DNA of 64,000 bases. Origin: Solibacillus silvestris (lineage in GTDB: Bacteria > Bacillota > Bacilli > Bacillales_A > Planococcaceae). Positions within the stretch are counted from its first letter, which is position 1. Each line of letters starts with the position of its first letter. The notes below the pieces were generated by a model. It was not told where the DNA came from. It saw only the letters and a list, made by a program, of their open reading frames with translations, and made no database searches. The position numbers were made by a program, and so were the translations under genes. Location of the stretch: NCBI GenBank assembly GCA_001586195.1, contig CP014609.1, forward strand, positions 284,001 through 348,000, written 5' to 3'. Positions 1 through 10,297 of this stretch are shown here, piece after piece.

Positions 1-1
1 T

Positions 2-355
2 AACGTTGCGCGTACAGAACAGGCAATTGCAACACAGGCATCGGTTATTTCTTCAGGCTGTCCTTACTGTTTAACAATGCTTTCGGATGGAACGAAAGCA
101 AAAGAAGTGGAAGATACAGTAGGCACTTACGATATTGCTGAAATTTTAGAGCGTGCAGTATTCGGAACACCGGAAAAAGTGCAAGTTCAACAAGTGCAAG
201 AAGAAGTAGTAGAAGAAACAGTTGCTGCACCTGTAGAACCGATTGAAGTTGAGAAACAAGCATCAGCAGTTGAAACTTCATCACTTACAGAAGAGCAGCA
301 AGTGGCAACAGATACGGCACCTGCTGAAAATGAAAATAACGATCAAAACAAGTAA
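2..355 (+). CDS. (Fe-S)-binding oxidoreductase, FadF-like, C-terminal part only
   Basis: The window opens inside this gene, and only the last 117 codons are present. The visible part contains SSGCPYCLTML, which resembles the second half of a cysteine-rich CCG domain as found in heterodisulfide-reductase and glycolate-oxidase type iron-sulfur proteins. It is followed by a helix ending in IAEILERAVFG. The last 60 residues are a low-complexity tail rich in Glu, Gln, Val and Ala, which looks like a lineage-specific extension. In Bacillus, FadF-type proteins (YwjF) sit next to acyl-CoA dehydrogenase genes and are thought to pass electrons from beta-oxidation to the membrane. The genes that follow here fit that role. 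The N-terminal ferredoxin and membrane domains lie outside the window, so the family call rests on the cysteine motif and context. Confidence 0.7.
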   Translation, partial: NVARTEQAIATQASVISSGCPYCLTMLSDGTKAKEVEDTVGTYDIAEILERAVFGTPEKVQVQQVQEEVVEETVAAPVEPIEVEKQASAVETSSLTEEQQVATDTAPAENENNDQNK

Positions 356-448
356 AAATAGAATTAACGAGAATAAAATTTATAGTCAGTATATTTGAAT
401 AATTTGTTGCGAATTCAAATTGGTTTTAATACAATGAAAGTAAGCGAA

Positions 449-480
449 GAAATGAGAGTAGTAAATACTCTCATTTTTTT
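449..480 (+). terminator. Rho-independent terminator after the Fe-S protein gene
   Basis: A stem made by ATGAGAGTA and TACTCTCAT with a short loop is followed by a run of seven T. It lies about 95 bp after the stop codon and separates the Fe-S gene from the thiolase operon. Confidence 0.8.
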
Positions 481-492
481 CTAAATATTGAT

Positions 493-506
493 TGAGCGAG
501 CGTTCA
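493..506. promoter_or_regulatory. Candidate TetR-family operator upstream of the beta-oxidation operon
   Basis: TGAGCGAGCGTTCA is an imperfect palindrome: arms TGAGCG and CGTTCA match at 5 of 6 positions around a central AG. Many TetR-family regulators of fatty-acid degradation bind similar GAGCG/CGTTC sites. It sits 150 bp upstream of the thiolase start, and a TetR gene lies at the end of the same gene run. The regulator-operator pairing is inference. Confidence 0.45.
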
Positions 507-654
507 GTCGAATTACTAATTACAGACTGCAAACAGTGTTTCTATTAGTAAATGATGGGGATCGTTACTAATAGATTAATAAGCCTGCAGGAACTTCACA
601 ATACGGATGGCGATGTACAAAATTCGGATTAATTCAAACAAAGGGGTGTATGGA

Positions 655-1845
655 TTGTCGAGAACAGTCATTTTAGACGGCGCACGAACACCATTCGGTA
701 AATTTGGTGGTGCATTAAGTTCATTAAAAGCAAGTGATTTAGGCGGAATTGCAATTAAAGAAGCATTGGTAAAGGCCAATGTATCAGCAGATGAGGTAAA
801 TGAAGTCATTATTGGAACCGTATTGCAGGCGGGACAGGGGCAAATCCCTTCAAGGCAAGCTGCAACAAAAGCGGGAATTCCTTGGAATGTGAAAACCGAA
901 ACAATTAACAAAGTATGTGCTTCAGGCATGCGCAGTGTTACTCTTGCCGATCAGCTTATTCGATTAGGGGACGAAGAAGTAATCGTGGCAGGTGGAATGG
1001 AATCGATGTCAAACGCACCGTACTATATGCCAAAAGGTAGATTTGGTTTGCGTATGGGAGATGCTAGTTTAGTAGATGGCATGATTTATGATGGTTTGTC
1101 TTGTGCCTTCCATCCGAAACAAGTGCATATGGGCATTTACGGTAATAGCACAGCGAACAAGTTTGAGATTTCTCGTGAACAGCAGGATGCATGGGCGGTA
1201 CGTAGCCATGAAAAAGCATTGGCGGCAATGGACTCAGGGAAATTTGCAGAGGAAATCGTAGCAGTGGAAATTCCACAGCGTAAAGGCGAACCACTTCGTA
1301 TTGAGACGGACGAGGCACCGCGAGCAGGGACAACATTGGAAACGCTAACAAAATTAAAGTCGGCATTCAGCAGTGACGGTACAATTACAGCTGGTAATGC
1401 CCCAGGTGTGAATGACGGAGCATGTGCACTAGTACTAATGAGTGAAGAAAAAGCACATCAGGAAAACCGTCAGCCACTTGCAACAATTCTCGCGCATGCG
1501 GAAGTAGGGGTAGCACCTGAAGATTTCCCGCAAACACCGGGACTTGTAATAAATGAGTTGCTAAAAAAATCTGGCAAAACATTGGAAGACATTGATTTAA
1601 TCGAAATTAATGAAGCATTCGCAGCGGTTGCTCTTGTAAGCAATCAAATTAGCGGACTGGATGAGAGCAAAGTAAATGTTAACGGGGGTGCCGTAGCTTT
1701 AGGACATCCGATTGGAGCAAGTGGTGCCCGTATTATATTAACACTCGCTTACGAACTGAAGCGTCGTGGGGGCGGTCTAGGAATTGCGGCTATTTGTTCT
1801 GGCGGCGGTCAAGGGGACGCGGTATTAATCGAAGTAACAAATTAA
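655..1845 (+). CDS. mmgA: Acetyl-CoA acetyltransferase (thiolase)
   Basis: This thiolase joins or splits acetoacetyl-CoA, the last step of beta-oxidation. I chose the TTG at 655 because AAGGGG lies 8 bases upstream and the protein then begins [14 protein letters not shown], giving 396 residues, the normal family length. A longer frame from ATG 607 adds 16 residues with no good ribosome site. Catalytic features are all present: nucleophile Cys88 in KVCASGM, the NEAFA motif, His351 in ALGHPIG and Cys381 in ICSGGGQGD. It is the first gene of a tight cluster (13 bases to the next gene) with a dehydrogenase and an acyl-CoA dehydrogenase. The order matches the Bacillus mmgABC mother-cell operon, from which the symbol is taken. 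The real in vivo substrate range is not shown by the sequence. Confidence 0.93.
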   Translation: MSRTVILDGARTPFGKFGGALSSLKASDLGGIAIKEALVKANVSADEVNEVIIGTVLQAGQGQIPSRQAATKAGIPWNVKTETINKVCASGMRSVTLADQLIRLGDEEVIVAGGMESMSNAPYYMPKGRFGLRMGDASLVDGMIYDGLSCAFHPKQVHMGIYGNSTANKFEISREQQDAWAVRSHEKALAAMDSGKFAEEIVAVEIPQRKGEPLRIETDEAPRAGTTLETLTKLKSAFSSDGTITAGNAPGVNDGACALVLMSEEKAHQENRQPLATILAHAEVGVAPEDFPQTPGLVINELLKKSGKTLEDIDLIEINEAFAAVALVSNQISGLDESKVNVNGGAVALGHPIGASGARIILTLAYELKRRGGGLGIAAICSGGGQGDAVLIEVTN

Positions 1846-1858
1846 GGGGATGAAATAA

Positions 1859-2713
1859 ATGGCAATTCAAAAAGTAATGGTCATCGGCGCAGGGCAAATG
1901 GGTTCCGGGATCGCACAAGTTTGTGCACAGGCAGGCTATGAAGTCATTTTGAATGATATGAAGGATGAATTTTTCGAACGCGGTTTAAATACCATAACGA
2001 AAAATTTGGTACGCGATGTTGAAAAGGGCCGTAAAACAGAAGAAGAAAAATTTGCTGTTTTAGCTCGAATTACTAAATCATTGACGATTGAAGATGCAAA
2101 AGACGCGGACATTATCATTGAAGCGGCAGTTGAAAACATGGATATTAAACAATCGATTTTTAAGCAGCTTGATGAAATTGCACCTAAGCATGCCATTTTA
2201 GCGACGAATACATCGAGTTTACCGATTACCGAAATTGCGGCAGTGACAAAACGACCTGAGCAAGTAATTGGTATGCACTTCATGAATCCGGTTCCAGTCA
2301 TGAAGCTTGTTGAAATTATTCGCGGATTGGCAACAGCGGATGAAGTGTATGAAACGGTTGCTGAAATGACAAAGCAGCTGGGGAAAACAGGTGTGGAAGT
2401 AAATGATTTCCCGGGCTTTATTTCAAATCGTATTTTATTGCCAATGATCAATGAAGCAATTTATGCATTGTATGAAGGCGTAGCGTCGAAAGAAGCAATT
2501 GACGATGTGATGAAAATGGGGATGAACCATCCGATGGGTCCATTAACATTAGCTGATTTTATCGGGTTGGATACATGCTTGTCGATTATGGAAATTTTAC
2601 ACGAAGGACTAGGTGACAGTAAGTATCGTCCATGTCCGTTATTACGCAAATATGTGGCAGCCGGCTGGTTAGGCAAAAAGAGCGGTCGAGGGTTCTACAT
2701 ATACGAAAGCTGA
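1859..2713 (+). CDS. mmgB: 3-hydroxybutyryl-CoA dehydrogenase
   Basis: This NAD-dependent enzyme oxidises 3-hydroxyacyl-CoA to 3-ketoacyl-CoA. The N-terminus has the Rossmann signature [13 protein letters not shown] at residues 8-20. The catalytic histidine is in [15 protein letters not shown] near residue 140, and the C-terminal dimerisation domain runs from about residue 185 to the end. It has 284 residues, typical for short single-function members and without a hydratase fusion. The ATG at 1859 follows AAGGGGATG-type ribosome-site sequence closely. It is 13 bases after the thiolase gene and 9 bases before the acyl-CoA dehydrogenase, so the three are almost certainly co-transcribed. Confidence 0.94.
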   Translation: MAIQKVMVIGAGQMGSGIAQVCAQAGYEVILNDMKDEFFERGLNTITKNLVRDVEKGRKTEEEKFAVLARITKSLTIEDAKDADIIIEAAVENMDIKQSIFKQLDEIAPKHAILATNTSSLPITEIAAVTKRPEQVIGMHFMNPVPVMKLVEIIRGLATADEVYETVAEMTKQLGKTGVEVNDFPGFISNRILLPMINEAIYALYEGVASKEAIDDVMKMGMNHPMGPLTLADFIGLDTCLSIMEILHEGLGDSKYRPCPLLRKYVAAGWLGKKSGRGFYIYES

Positions 2714-2722
2714 GGGACTTCT

Positions 2723-3859
2723 ATGAATTTACAATTTACTGATGAGCAGTTGATGATGCGTAACATGGTTCGTGACTTTGCTAAAACCGAAATTGAACCG
2801 TTTATCGAGCAAATGGAAGTGGGAGAGTTTCCGAGGCATTTGCTGACGAAAATGGGTGAGCTTGGTCTGATGGGAATTACTGCACCTGCTGAATATGGCG
2901 GGGCGGAAATGGATTTTACTTCCTACATTATAGCGATTCATGAGCTGTCGAAAGTAAGTGCGGTAATGGGTGTTATTTTATCAGTGCATACTTCTGTCGG
3001 CACAAATCCGATATTATATTTCGGCAATGAAGAACAAAAGAAAAAGTATGTACCGAAGCTAGCAAGTGGAGAATCGATCGGAGCATTTTGTTTAACAGAG
3101 CCAAGTGCCGGTAGTGATGCAGGTTCACTGAAAACTCGGGCAGTTCGTGACGGCGAACATTATGTGCTGGACGGCGCAAAAGTGTTTATTACAAATGGTG
3201 GGGAAGCCGATGTGTATATCGTCTTTGCTTCTACCGATCCGGAAGCAGGTTCTCGGGGGATTTCCGCATTTATCGTAGAGAAAAATACACCAGGTCTGAT
3301 AATCGGAAAAGACGAGCGAAAAATGGGTCTTCACGGTTCTCGTACAGTTCAGCTTACATTTGAAAACATGCGCGTTCCTGCAGAAAACCTGCTCGGGCAA
3401 GAAGGGGATGGCTTTAAAATTGCATTGGCCAACTTGGATGTAGGACGAATCGGCATTGCAGCTCAAAGTTTAGGAATTGCCGAAGCAGCATTGGAAGCGG
3501 CAACTGCCTATGCAAAAGAGCGGATCCAGTTCGGAAAGCCAATTGCCCAGCAGCAAGGGGTCGGCTTCAAGCTTGCCGATATGGCAACAGCAGTGGAAGC
3601 TTCGAAACTGCTCGTCTACCGAGCTGCCAACATGCGCAGTGAAGGGCTGTCATGCGGAAAAGAAGCATCGATGGCAAAACTGTTTGCTTCTCAAACAGCG
3701 ATGGATACAGCGATAGAAGCCGTACAAATATTAGGCGGCTACGGCTATACCGAAGACTATCCGGTGGAACGCTATTTCCGCGACGCAAAAGTTACACAAA
3801 TTTACGAAGGCACAAGCGAAATCCAGCGCATCGTTATTAGTAAGAATGTGATGGGGTGA
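2723..3859 (+). CDS. mmgC: Acyl-CoA dehydrogenase (first of two)
   Basis: A flavin enzyme that introduces the alpha-beta double bond in acyl-CoA at the start of beta-oxidation. It shows the helical N-terminal domain, the middle-domain signature CLTEPSAGSDA, the C-terminal signature ILGGYGYTEDYPVER, and YEGTSEIQR carrying the expected catalytic glutamate. Its 378 residues match short-chain and branched-chain members. The gene is 9 bases from the dehydrogenase gene upstream. A second acyl-CoA dehydrogenase of the same length lies downstream, separated only by an inserted intergenic repeat. The two are clearly related but divergent, so they are paralogues rather than a recent duplication. Chain-length preference cannot be read directly. 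Confidence 0.93.
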   Translation: MNLQFTDEQLMMRNMVRDFAKTEIEPFIEQMEVGEFPRHLLTKMGELGLMGITAPAEYGGAEMDFTSYIIAIHELSKVSAVMGVILSVHTSVGTNPILYFGNEEQKKKYVPKLASGESIGAFCLTEPSAGSDAGSLKTRAVRDGEHYVLDGAKVFITNGGEADVYIVFASTDPEAGSRGISAFIVEKNTPGLIIGKDERKMGLHGSRTVQLTFENMRVPAENLLGQEGDGFKIALANLDVGRIGIAAQSLGIAEAALEAATAYAKERIQFGKPIAQQQGVGFKLADMATAVEASKLLVYRAANMRSEGLSCGKEASMAKLFASQTAMDTAIEAVQILGGYGYTEDYPVERYFRDAKVTQIYEGTSEIQRIVISKNVMG

Positions 3860-3884
3860 CGTACTTAAAAATATTGTTGATTGA

Positions 3885-4032
3885 AGTGGAGGTTCGACTC
3901 CAGCGGGAAAAGCACGACGCCAGAGACTAGGAACAAAAGCTAAGAACGCCACGTCCTGTGGCAACGCTTTTGTGACCAACATCCGTGTTGGCCTCGTGCC
4001 CGCGGAAAGCGTAACCGTAACGGAAATCAACG
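3885..4032 (+). repeat. Dispersed intergenic repeat, family A, copy 1
   Basis: A GC-richer element of about 150 bp lies between the two acyl-CoA dehydrogenase genes. It contains CACGTCCTGTGGCAACGC, the hairpin CCAACATCCGTGTTGG, and arms GCACGACG / CTCGTGCCCGCGG. Closely similar sequence recurs inverted at 12322-12480 and in shortened form at 13300-13372. It has no coding potential and no transposase. Confidence 0.85.
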
Positions 4033-4062
4033 GGTAATCTAATTTAAAGGGGATATGGGGAT

Positions 4063-5199
4063 ATGAACTTTCAATTATCAGAAGAACACCAACAATTACG
4101 CGAAATGATTCGCGATTTTGCAATCAATGAAGTAGCACCAACAGCAGAGCACCGCGATGAGCACGAAGAATTCGACCGAGGCATTTTCGATAAAATGGCC
4201 GAGCTAGGCTTAACAGGTATTCCTTGGCCGGAAGAATATGGCGGAGCAGGGTTTGACTACTTAGCATACTGTATCGCAGTTGAAGAATTGTCACGTGTTT
4301 GTGCATCGACAGGGGTAACATTGTCAGCACATACATCACTTGCAGGCTGGCCGATTTTCAAATTCGGTAACGAAGAGCAAAAGCAAAAATATCTTCGTCC
4401 AATGGCAGAAGGTAAGAAAATCGGTGCTTACGGTTTAACAGAGCCAGGTTCAGGCAGTGATGCAGGCGGAATGAAAACATATGCCGTAAAAGACGGGGAC
4501 GACTATATTTTAAACGGTTCGAAAATCTTCATTACAAATGGTGGAGTGGCAGATATTTATGTCGTATTTGCGGTGACAGATCCGGAAGCGAAAAATGGTA
4601 CGACTGCCTTTATCGTTGAAGCAGACTACCCAGGCTTCTCTGTAGGGAAAAAAGAGAAGAAACTAGGAATTCGTTCATCTCCAACGACAGAGATTATTTT
4701 TGACAACTGCCGTGTACCGAAAGAAAACGTACTAGGTGAAGAAGGTCAAGGTTTCATTATCGCGATGAAAACGCTTGATGGCGGACGTAACGGAATTGCA
4801 GCACAAGCGGTCGGGATTGCACAGGGCGCATTGGATGCAGCGGTTGATTATGCAAAAGAGCGTGTTCAGTTCGGCAAGCCGATTACTGCAAACCAAGGGA
4901 TATCATTCAAGTTAGCGGATATGGCAACAGAAATTGAAGCTTCACGTTTATTGACGTACCAGGCGGCATGGTTGGAATCAAATGACTTACCATACGGAAA
5001 AGCATCGGCAATGGCAAAACTGCTTGCGGGTGATACAGCGATGAAAGTAACGACAGAAGCTGTTCAGGTTTTCGGCGGCTATGGCTATACGAAAGATTAC
5101 CCGGTAGAGCGTTATATGCGCGATGCGAAGATTACGCAAATTTATGAAGGTACACAAGAAATCCAACGCCTTGTAATTTCGCGTATGATCACGAAATAG
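4063..5199 (+). CDS. Acyl-CoA dehydrogenase (second of two)
   Basis: Same fold and length (378 residues) as the preceding acyl-CoA dehydrogenase. It has the flavin-domain motif [13 protein letters not shown], the C-terminal [15 protein letters not shown] and the catalytic-glutamate region YEGTQEIQR. The start at 4063 follows AAAGGGGATATGGGG. Differences around the substrate pocket suggest that the two enzymes divide acyl-CoA substrates, perhaps straight versus branched chains. With IcmF downstream, an isobutyryl-CoA or 2-methyl-branched substrate is plausible but unproven. The TetR gene starts only 3 bases after its stop, so the two are translationally linked. Confidence 0.93.
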   Translation: MNFQLSEEHQQLREMIRDFAINEVAPTAEHRDEHEEFDRGIFDKMAELGLTGIPWPEEYGGAGFDYLAYCIAVEELSRVCASTGVTLSAHTSLAGWPIFKFGNEEQKQKYLRPMAEGKKIGAYGLTEPGSGSDAGGMKTYAVKDGDDYILNGSKIFITNGGVADIYVVFAVTDPEAKNGTTAFIVEADYPGFSVGKKEKKLGIRSSPTTEIIFDNCRVPKENVLGEEGQGFIIAMKTLDGGRNGIAAQAVGIAQGALDAAVDYAKERVQFGKPITANQGISFKLADMATEIEASRLLTYQAAWLESNDLPYGKASAMAKLLAGDTAMKVTTEAVQVFGGYGYTKDYPVERYMRDAKITQIYEGTQEIQRLVISRMITK

Positions 5200-5202
5200 C
5201 CT

Positions 5203-5838
5203 ATGGCGAAAAATGATAAGCTGCACGTCCAATCGTCAATAAAAGATGAAAATAAAATTATTGCCCGCCGTCAGCAAATTATCGATGCCGGTGTGAAGCT
5301 TTTCAAAGAAAAAGGCTTCCACCGTGCAACTACAAGGGAACTTGCAAAAGCAGCTGGTTTTTCTATCGGGACTTTATATGAATATATTCGTACAAAAGAA
5401 GATGTTTTATTTTTAGTTTGCGACAATATCTTCAATGAAGTAACGAAATGTTTAACCGATTTCCCGTCCGATACAGGTACAATCGAAGGTTTGAAACAGG
5501 CGATCCGTCATTATTATTTACTGATTGATCAAATGCCTGAGGAGTTTACAATTATGTATCAAGAAACGAAGTCATTGCAAAAAGCTGCGATGCATTACAT
5601 TCTCGATAAAGAACTTGAAATGGTCGCTATTTTTGAACGCATATTAAAGGACTGTGTGGAAGCTGGTAATTTATCGCTTTCTGAAGATGCAATCTATTTA
5701 GCAGCAAACCACATCGTCGTACAGGGGCAAAGTTGGGCATTCCGCAAATGGGCACTGCAAAAACGATACACGATCGATCAATATATAAATTTGCAAACAA
5801 CAATGTTTTTACAAGGCATTATGCAGTTTGAAAATTAG
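5203..5838 (+). CDS. TetR/AcrR family transcriptional regulator
   Basis: A 211-residue repressor-type protein. The N-terminal TetR helix-turn-helix spans about residues 20-65, with [20 protein letters not shown] and [18 protein letters not shown] readily recognised. The C-terminal ligand domain is all-helical and variable. The gene starts 3 bases after the acyl-CoA dehydrogenase stop and has no separate promoter, so it probably belongs to that operon and may autoregulate it. By analogy with Bacillus FadR (YsiA) it may respond to acyl-CoA. A candidate operator is at 493-506. A terminator-like hairpin follows directly, before icmF. Confidence 0.88.
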   Translation: MAKNDKLHVQSSIKDENKIIARRQQIIDAGVKLFKEKGFHRATTRELAKAAGFSIGTLYEYIRTKEDVLFLVCDNIFNEVTKCLTDFPSDTGTIEGLKQAIRHYYLLIDQMPEEFTIMYQETKSLQKAAMHYILDKELEMVAIFERILKDCVEAGNLSLSEDAIYLAANHIVVQGQSWAFRKWALQKRYTIDQYINLQTTMFLQGIMQFEN

Positions 5839-5839
5839 G

Positions 5840-5898
5840 AAAGGAGAATCGCCATGTAGAGCAACTAGTTAAACAGTTTGCTTCGTATGGCGATTTTT
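5840..5898 (+). terminator. Hairpin between tetR and icmF with an internal start-stop element
   Basis: AATCGCCAT (5847-5855) pairs with ATGGCGATT (5887-5895) and a T run follows, as in an intrinsic terminator. Just before and inside the left arm is AAAGGAG (5840-5846), then ATG at 5854-5856 immediately followed by TAG. That is a well-placed ribosome site with a start codon next to a stop. A ribosome there would cover the left arm, so control of read-through into icmF is possible. The control role is inference. Confidence 0.65.
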
Positions 5899-5930
5899 CA
5901 TTATTCCAACATAACAAAGGGGTTATTAAA

Positions 5931-8900
5931 ATGGGGAAAACTGAAGTATACAAACCAAAAAATCATATTCGCTTTGTCACAGCATCGAGCCTTTTTGATG
6001 GGCATGATGCTTCAATAAATATTATGCGCCGAATTTTACAGTCAAGTGGGGCTGAGGTCATTCATTTAGGCCACAATCGTTCTGTAGAGGAAGTGGTTAA
6101 TGCTGCAATACAGGAAGATGCGCAAGGGGTGGCACTATCTTCATATCAGGGCGGTCATATTGAATATTTCAAATATATGTACGATCTGCTTCGCGATAAA
6201 GGGGCACCACATATTAAAATTTACGGTGGCGGCGGTGGTGTAATATTGCCGCGCGAAATTAAGGAACTGCATGATTATGGCATTGCCGGCATTTTTTCAC
6301 CGGAAGATGGGCGCCAATTAGGTTTACAAGGGATGATAAACAAAAAGCTTGAAGGTGCAGATTTTTCTACACTAAAAGGAAATTACAAAGAACTTTTAGA
6401 ACAACTTTCGACTGATACGCCGGAAATTTTGGCGAATTTAATTACAGCTGCCGAAGTTGGCGGGGATGCAGAAATTGAAGAAATGCTGCAGCTTGCACGA
6501 ACTAAAAGCTTAAACACACCGGTTATTGGGATTACCGGTACAGGCGGCGCAGGGAAATCTTCGCTGACAGACGAACTTATCCGCCGATTCCTGCAAGAAT
6601 TCCCGGATAAGAAACTTGCCATTATATCGGTTGACCCGACAAAACAAAAAACAGGCGGGGCTTTATTAGGTGACCGTATCCGTATGAATGCCATCTTTAA
6701 TAATCGCGTTTACATGCGCAGTTTGGCAACACGCGGCTCACATACGGAATTATCAAGTTCGATTGGTGATGTACTCGATGTTGTACGCACAGCAGGATTT
6801 GATTTAATCCTTGTTGAAACAAGTGGTATCGGGCAAGGGGATGCTGAAATTACGAAACATACAGACCTTTCGATGTATGTAATGACGAGCGAATTCGGTG
6901 CACCGACACAGCTTGAAAAAATCGACATGATCGATTTTGCAGATTTGATTGCGATCAACAAATTTGAACGAAAAGGTTCTGAGGATGCATTGCGTCAAGT
7001 TCAGAAACAATTCCAGCGTTCACGTGAACTATGGGAAGAGCCACTTGATCATATGCCTGTATTCGGGACAATCGCTTCGCAGTTCAATGATTTAGGGACG
7101 AACTCATTATTTGCGGCTCTTGTAGCGAAAATTAATGAGAAGTTCGGATTAGATTGGGAAACTTCGTATGAGCAATTTGTGAAAACGCAAAAACAAAACA
7201 TCGTTATTCCGAATGACCGTCGCTATTACTTGCGCGAAATCTCGGAAACGATCAGAAATTATCATAAGCATGCGGAACAGCAGGCATTACTGGCAACGAA
7301 GTGGTATCAGCTTGAAGGAACGAAAGCACTGCTTCCGGAAAGTGAAACAGCATTAACTGCATCAATTGATTCTTTACTGGAAGGCGTTCAAAATGAATTA
7401 ACTGCAGAGTCGAAGCGTATACTGAAAAATTGGAATGCATTAAAAGAAGCTTACGCTGGCGACGAACTCATTACGAAAGTGCGTGATAAGGAGATTAAAA
7501 CCATTTTACGTACCGAGTCTCTGTCAGGCTTGAAGATTCCGAAAGTCGCGTTGCCGAACTTTAAAGATTACGGTGAAATTTTACGCTGGGTGTATAAAGA
7601 AAATGTACCAGGTGAATTCCCTTATACAGCAGGTGTTTTCCCGTTCAAACGTGAAGGTGAAGACCCGAAACGTCAATTTGCGGGTGAAGGGACTCCTGAG
7701 CGTACAAATAAACGGTTCCACTATTTATCTAAAGATGATGATGCAAAGCGTTTATCGACGGCATTTGATTCAGTAACGTTATACGGGGAAGATCCTCATA
7801 CACGTCCTGACATATACGGAAAAGTAGGGGAGTCTGGTGTAAGCATCTGTACATTGGATGATATGAAAAAACTTTATGCAGGCTTCGATCTATGTGCACC
7901 TTCTACATCTGTATCGATGACGATTAACGGACCTGCACCAATTATTTTGGCAATGTTTATGAATACAGCAATCGACCAGCAAGTACAAAAGCGTGAACAG
8001 GAGTTGGGCCGTACTTTAACGGTGGAAGAATTTACAGAAACGCGTGAACAGACATTGCAAGTAGTGCGCGGTACCGTACAGGCGGATATTTTAAAAGAGG
8101 ATCAGGGGCAAAATACATGTATCTTCTCAACAGAATTTGCGCTGCGTATGATGGGCGATATCCAACAATATTTCATCGATCATAAAGTAAGAAATTATTA
8201 CTCGGTATCCATTTCAGGCTACCATATCGCCGAAGCAGGGGCGAATCCAATTTCGCAGCTTGCATTTACATTGGCAAACGGTTTTACGTATGTTGAATAT
8301 TATTTAAGCCGCGGTATGAATATCGATGATTTTGCACCGAACTTAAGCTTCTTCTTCTCGAACGGTCTTGACCCTGAATATACAGTCATCGGTCGTGTAG
8401 CACGTCGCATCTGGGCTGTTGTCATGCGTGAAAAGTACGGTGCAAATGACCGCTCGCAAAAGCTGAAATACCATATTCAAACTTCGGGCCGCAGTCTGCA
8501 TGCACAGGAAATCGATTTCAATGATATTCGTACAACACTGCAGGCATTGATGGCATTGCAGGACAACTGTAACTCACTGCATACAAATGCATACGATGAA
8601 GCAATTACTACGCCTACTGAAGAATCAGTACGCCGCGCGATGGCGATTCAAATGATTATTACAAAGGAACACGGCTTATCGAAAAATGAAAACCCGTTAC
8701 AAGGGGCATTCATTATCGAAGAGCTTACACAACTAGTAGAGCAGGCGGTGCTGGAAGAGTTTGACCGCATGAATGATCGCGGCGGGGTACTTGGTGCGAT
8801 GGAAACACAGTATCAGCGCGGGAAAATCCAAGAAGAATCGATGCACTATGAGCATTTAAAACATTCAGGACAACTGCCGATTATTGGCGTAAACACGTAT

Positions 8901-9173
8901 TTAAACCCGAATCCGCCATCTGAAGAAGCGATCAATAACATGGAGATTGCACGTGCATCTAAAGAAGAAAAAGATCTACAAATTGCAAACTTGGCAGGCT
9001 TTAAAGAAGCGAATGCGGACAATAGTCAAAAAGCGCTAGATCAATTAAAAGAAGTCGCAAAAACAGGCGGCAATATTTTTGAAGAACTAATGGAAACAGT
9101 TAAAGTAGCAAGCCTTGGCCAAATTACTCAGGCCCTCTATGAAGTAGGCGGCCAATACCGCCGTAATATGTAA
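5931..9173 (+). CDS. icmF: Fused isobutyryl-CoA mutase (IcmF)
   Basis: An adenosylcobalamin-dependent enzyme that interconverts isobutyryl-CoA and n-butyryl-CoA. All parts are in one 1080-residue chain. The B12-binding domain comes first (about 10-140, [11 protein letters not shown] and the glycine-rich IYGGGGGVI). Next is the MeaI-type chaperone GTPase (about 190-420, P-loop GTGGAGKSS near residue 201, followed by [11 protein letters not shown] and [11 protein letters not shown]). The mutase TIM-barrel domain fills the second half (about 560-1080, with [17 protein letters not shown] and [14 protein letters not shown]). This order B12-G-mutase is specific to IcmF and distinguishes it from methylmalonyl-CoA mutase. 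It follows the acyl-CoA dehydrogenase operon after a hairpin that may attenuate it, and it connects branched-chain acyl-CoA to the beta-oxidation genes upstream. Confidence 0.95.
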   Translation: MGKTEVYKPKNHIRFVTASSLFDGHDASINIMRRILQSSGAEVIHLGHNRSVEEVVNAAIQEDAQGVALSSYQGGHIEYFKYMYDLLRDKGAPHIKIYGGGGGVILPREIKELHDYGIAGIFSPEDGRQLGLQGMINKKLEGADFSTLKGNYKELLEQLSTDTPEILANLITAAEVGGDAEIEEMLQLARTKSLNTPVIGITGTGGAGKSSLTDELIRRFLQEFPDKKLAIISVDPTKQKTGGALLGDRIRMNAIFNNRVYMRSLATRGSHTELSSSIGDVLDVVRTAGFDLILVETSGIGQGDAEITKHTDLSMYVMTSEFGAPTQLEKIDMIDFADLIAINKFERKGSEDALRQVQKQFQRSRELWEEPLDHMPVFGTIASQFNDLGTNSLFAALVAKINEKFGLDWETSYEQFVKTQKQNIVIPNDRRYYLREISETIRNYHKHAEQQALLATKWYQLEGTKALLPESETALTASIDSLLEGVQNELTAESKRILKNWNALKEAYAGDELITKVRDKEIKTILRTESLSGLKIPKVALPNFKDYGEILRWVYKENVPGEFPYTAGVFPFKREGEDPKRQFAGEGTPERTNKRFHYLSKDDDAKRLSTAFDSVTLYGEDPHTRPDIYGKVGESGVSICTLDDMKKLYAGFDLCAPSTSVSMTINGPAPIILAMFMNTAIDQQVQKREQELGRTLTVEEFTETREQTLQVVRGTVQADILKEDQGQNTCIFSTEFALRMMGDIQQYFIDHKVRNYYSVSISGYHIAEAGANPISQLAFTLANGFTYVEYYLSRGMNIDDFAPNLSFFFSNGLDPEYTVIGRVARRIWAVVMREKYGANDRSQKLKYHIQTSGRSLHAQEIDFNDIRTTLQALMALQDNCNSLHTNAYDEAITTPTEESVRRAMAIQMIITKEHGLSKNENPLQGAFIIEELTQLVEQAVLEEFDRMNDRGGVLGAMETQYQRGKIQEESMHYEHLKHSGQLPIIGVNTYLNPNPPSEEAINNMEIARASKEEKDLQIANLAGFKEANADNSQKALDQLKEVAKTGGNIFEELMETVKVASLGQITQALYEVGGQYRRNM

Positions 9174-9184
9174 GGGATAGATTT

Positions 9185-9240
9185 GTTGTTGGCAGCTTGC
9201 AGAAAACAACTTAATAACTAGCCTTTTTTACTTAGTTATT
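9185..9240 (+). terminator. Weak terminator-like hairpins after icmF
   Basis: GTTGTT/AACAAC and AATAACTA/TAGTTATT pair in tandem with a T6 run between the second pair of arms. They lie directly after the icmF stop. The structure is weaker than other terminators in the window. Confidence 0.4.
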
Positions 9241-9341
9241 TGAAAAAAAAGCAAAAAAATGAACTTAGAATACCACGAGTGCGGAAATTTTCGTTATACT
9301 AGTAAATACATGGACGATCTGATGAAGGAAGGTGCGCAATA

Positions 9342-9500
9342 GTGCAACAATATGTACATTATATTTTAATTTTAGCATGCCTAATTGCAACCTTCTTTTT
9401 ATATAACCGACAATTAGCAGCAATCCCTTTGCTGCTTTTATCCTTTATTTTATTTTATGTTGCCTATAAAAAAGTAACAAATTTAAAAAACAAGAAATGA
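9342..9500 (+). CDS. Small hydrophobic membrane protein, 52 residues
   Basis: A short gene starting with GTG at 9342, preceded by GAAGGAAGGTG at a suitable distance. The predicted protein has one hydrophobic helix at about residues 6-21 (HYILILACLIATFFLY), a short polar turn NRQ, and a second helix at about 25-42 (LAAIPLLLLSFILFYVAY). It ends in a lysine- and asparagine-rich tail of 10 residues. That charge pattern suggests a two-helix hairpin with both ends inside the cell. A TATACT -10-like hexamer lies about 50 bases upstream. I do not recognise the family. Its position before rpoE is the only context, and the function is unknown. Confidence 0.65.
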   Translation: MQQYVHYILILACLIATFFLYNRQLAAIPLLLLSFILFYVAYKKVTNLKNKK

Positions 9501-9633
9501 AACTAGCATAGTGATAGCATGTTTGTATATAATGGGTATTATGCTTATATCCATCCAGTTGTTGTACAAGCAACAGCAGAACGGGTATAAGATCTTCGGC
9601 AGATGGTAAGGATTTGGAAGACGAATCCAGACG

Positions 9634-9655
9634 CAATTACGCCGAGTCGTAATTG
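9634..9655. repeat. 22-bp palindrome, dispersed family B, copy 1
   Basis: CAATTACG and CGTAATTG flank CCGAGT. The same palindrome with a changed centre occurs at 15771-15792. It lies in the 184-bp space before rpoE, which otherwise holds a TATAAT-like hexamer near 9533 and no recognised element. Confidence 0.75.
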
Positions 9656-9684
9656 ATAAATAGACATGTAAGGATGGAAAGGAC

Positions 9685-10269
9685 GTGCACGATTTGAACT
9701 TTCGTGGTATGACAGATGAACAATTAGCAGAAGAGTCATTAATCGACTTAGCATACGCACTATTAGAAGATAAAAAACAAGCAATGCCATTAAATGAATT
9801 ATTAAAAGGTATTCAAGCATTAAATGGGATTTCGGATGAAGATTTAAAATCACGTTTAGTGCAATTTTATACTGACTTAAACGTAGAAGGCCGTTTTTTA
9901 TTAAACCAAGAAAATGGCTGGGGTTTACGTGAGTGGTATAAAGTAGAAACAATCGAAGAAGAAACAGCGCCAACAATTAAGACACGTAAGAAGAAAGCAA
10001 AAGCTGTTGACGACGAAGATGAAGATGAAGTTATCGACCTTGAAGAAGAGGATGTTTTATTCGAGGAAGATTACGATGAATTCGTTGACGACGAAGAAGA
10101 AGAGGAAGAAGTGGATGAGGACATCGACTTCGTTGAAGAAGACATAGAAGAAATCGATCCTGACATCGATGAAGAACTAATCGATGAAGATGATACATTT
10201 ATTATCGAGGATGATGATGAAGAAGAAATAGATGAAGAGTTAGACGAAGAAGACGAAGAGTTAAAATAA
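9685..10269 (+). CDS. rpoE: DNA-directed RNA polymerase subunit delta
   Basis: The delta subunit displaces nucleic acids from RNA polymerase and speeds recycling. The N-terminal globular domain (about residues 1-90, HARE/winged-helix type, with ALLEDKKQAMPLNELLKGI) is followed by a long, almost purely Asp/Glu tail over the last 80 residues. This is the hallmark of Gram-positive delta. It has 194 residues, near the usual 170-195. The start is the GTG at 9685 after AAGGATGGAAAGGA; a TTG three codons later is an alternative. The pyrG gene follows, the same order as in Bacillus subtilis. Confidence 0.94.
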   Translation: MHDLNFRGMTDEQLAEESLIDLAYALLEDKKQAMPLNELLKGIQALNGISDEDLKSRLVQFYTDLNVEGRFLLNQENGWGLREWYKVETIEEETAPTIKTRKKKAKAVDDEDEDEVIDLEEEDVLFEEDYDEFVDDEEEEEEVDEDIDFVEEDIEEIDPDIDEELIDEDDTFIIEDDDEEEIDEELDEEDEELK

Positions 10270-10297
10270 GTATTTTCACATTGGAAATTGAAAGTGC

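Noticed and set aside
9545-9976. Minus-strand frame overlapping the start of rpoE
   Set aside because: It is antisense to the well-supported rpoE start, without a ribosome site or recognisable domains.
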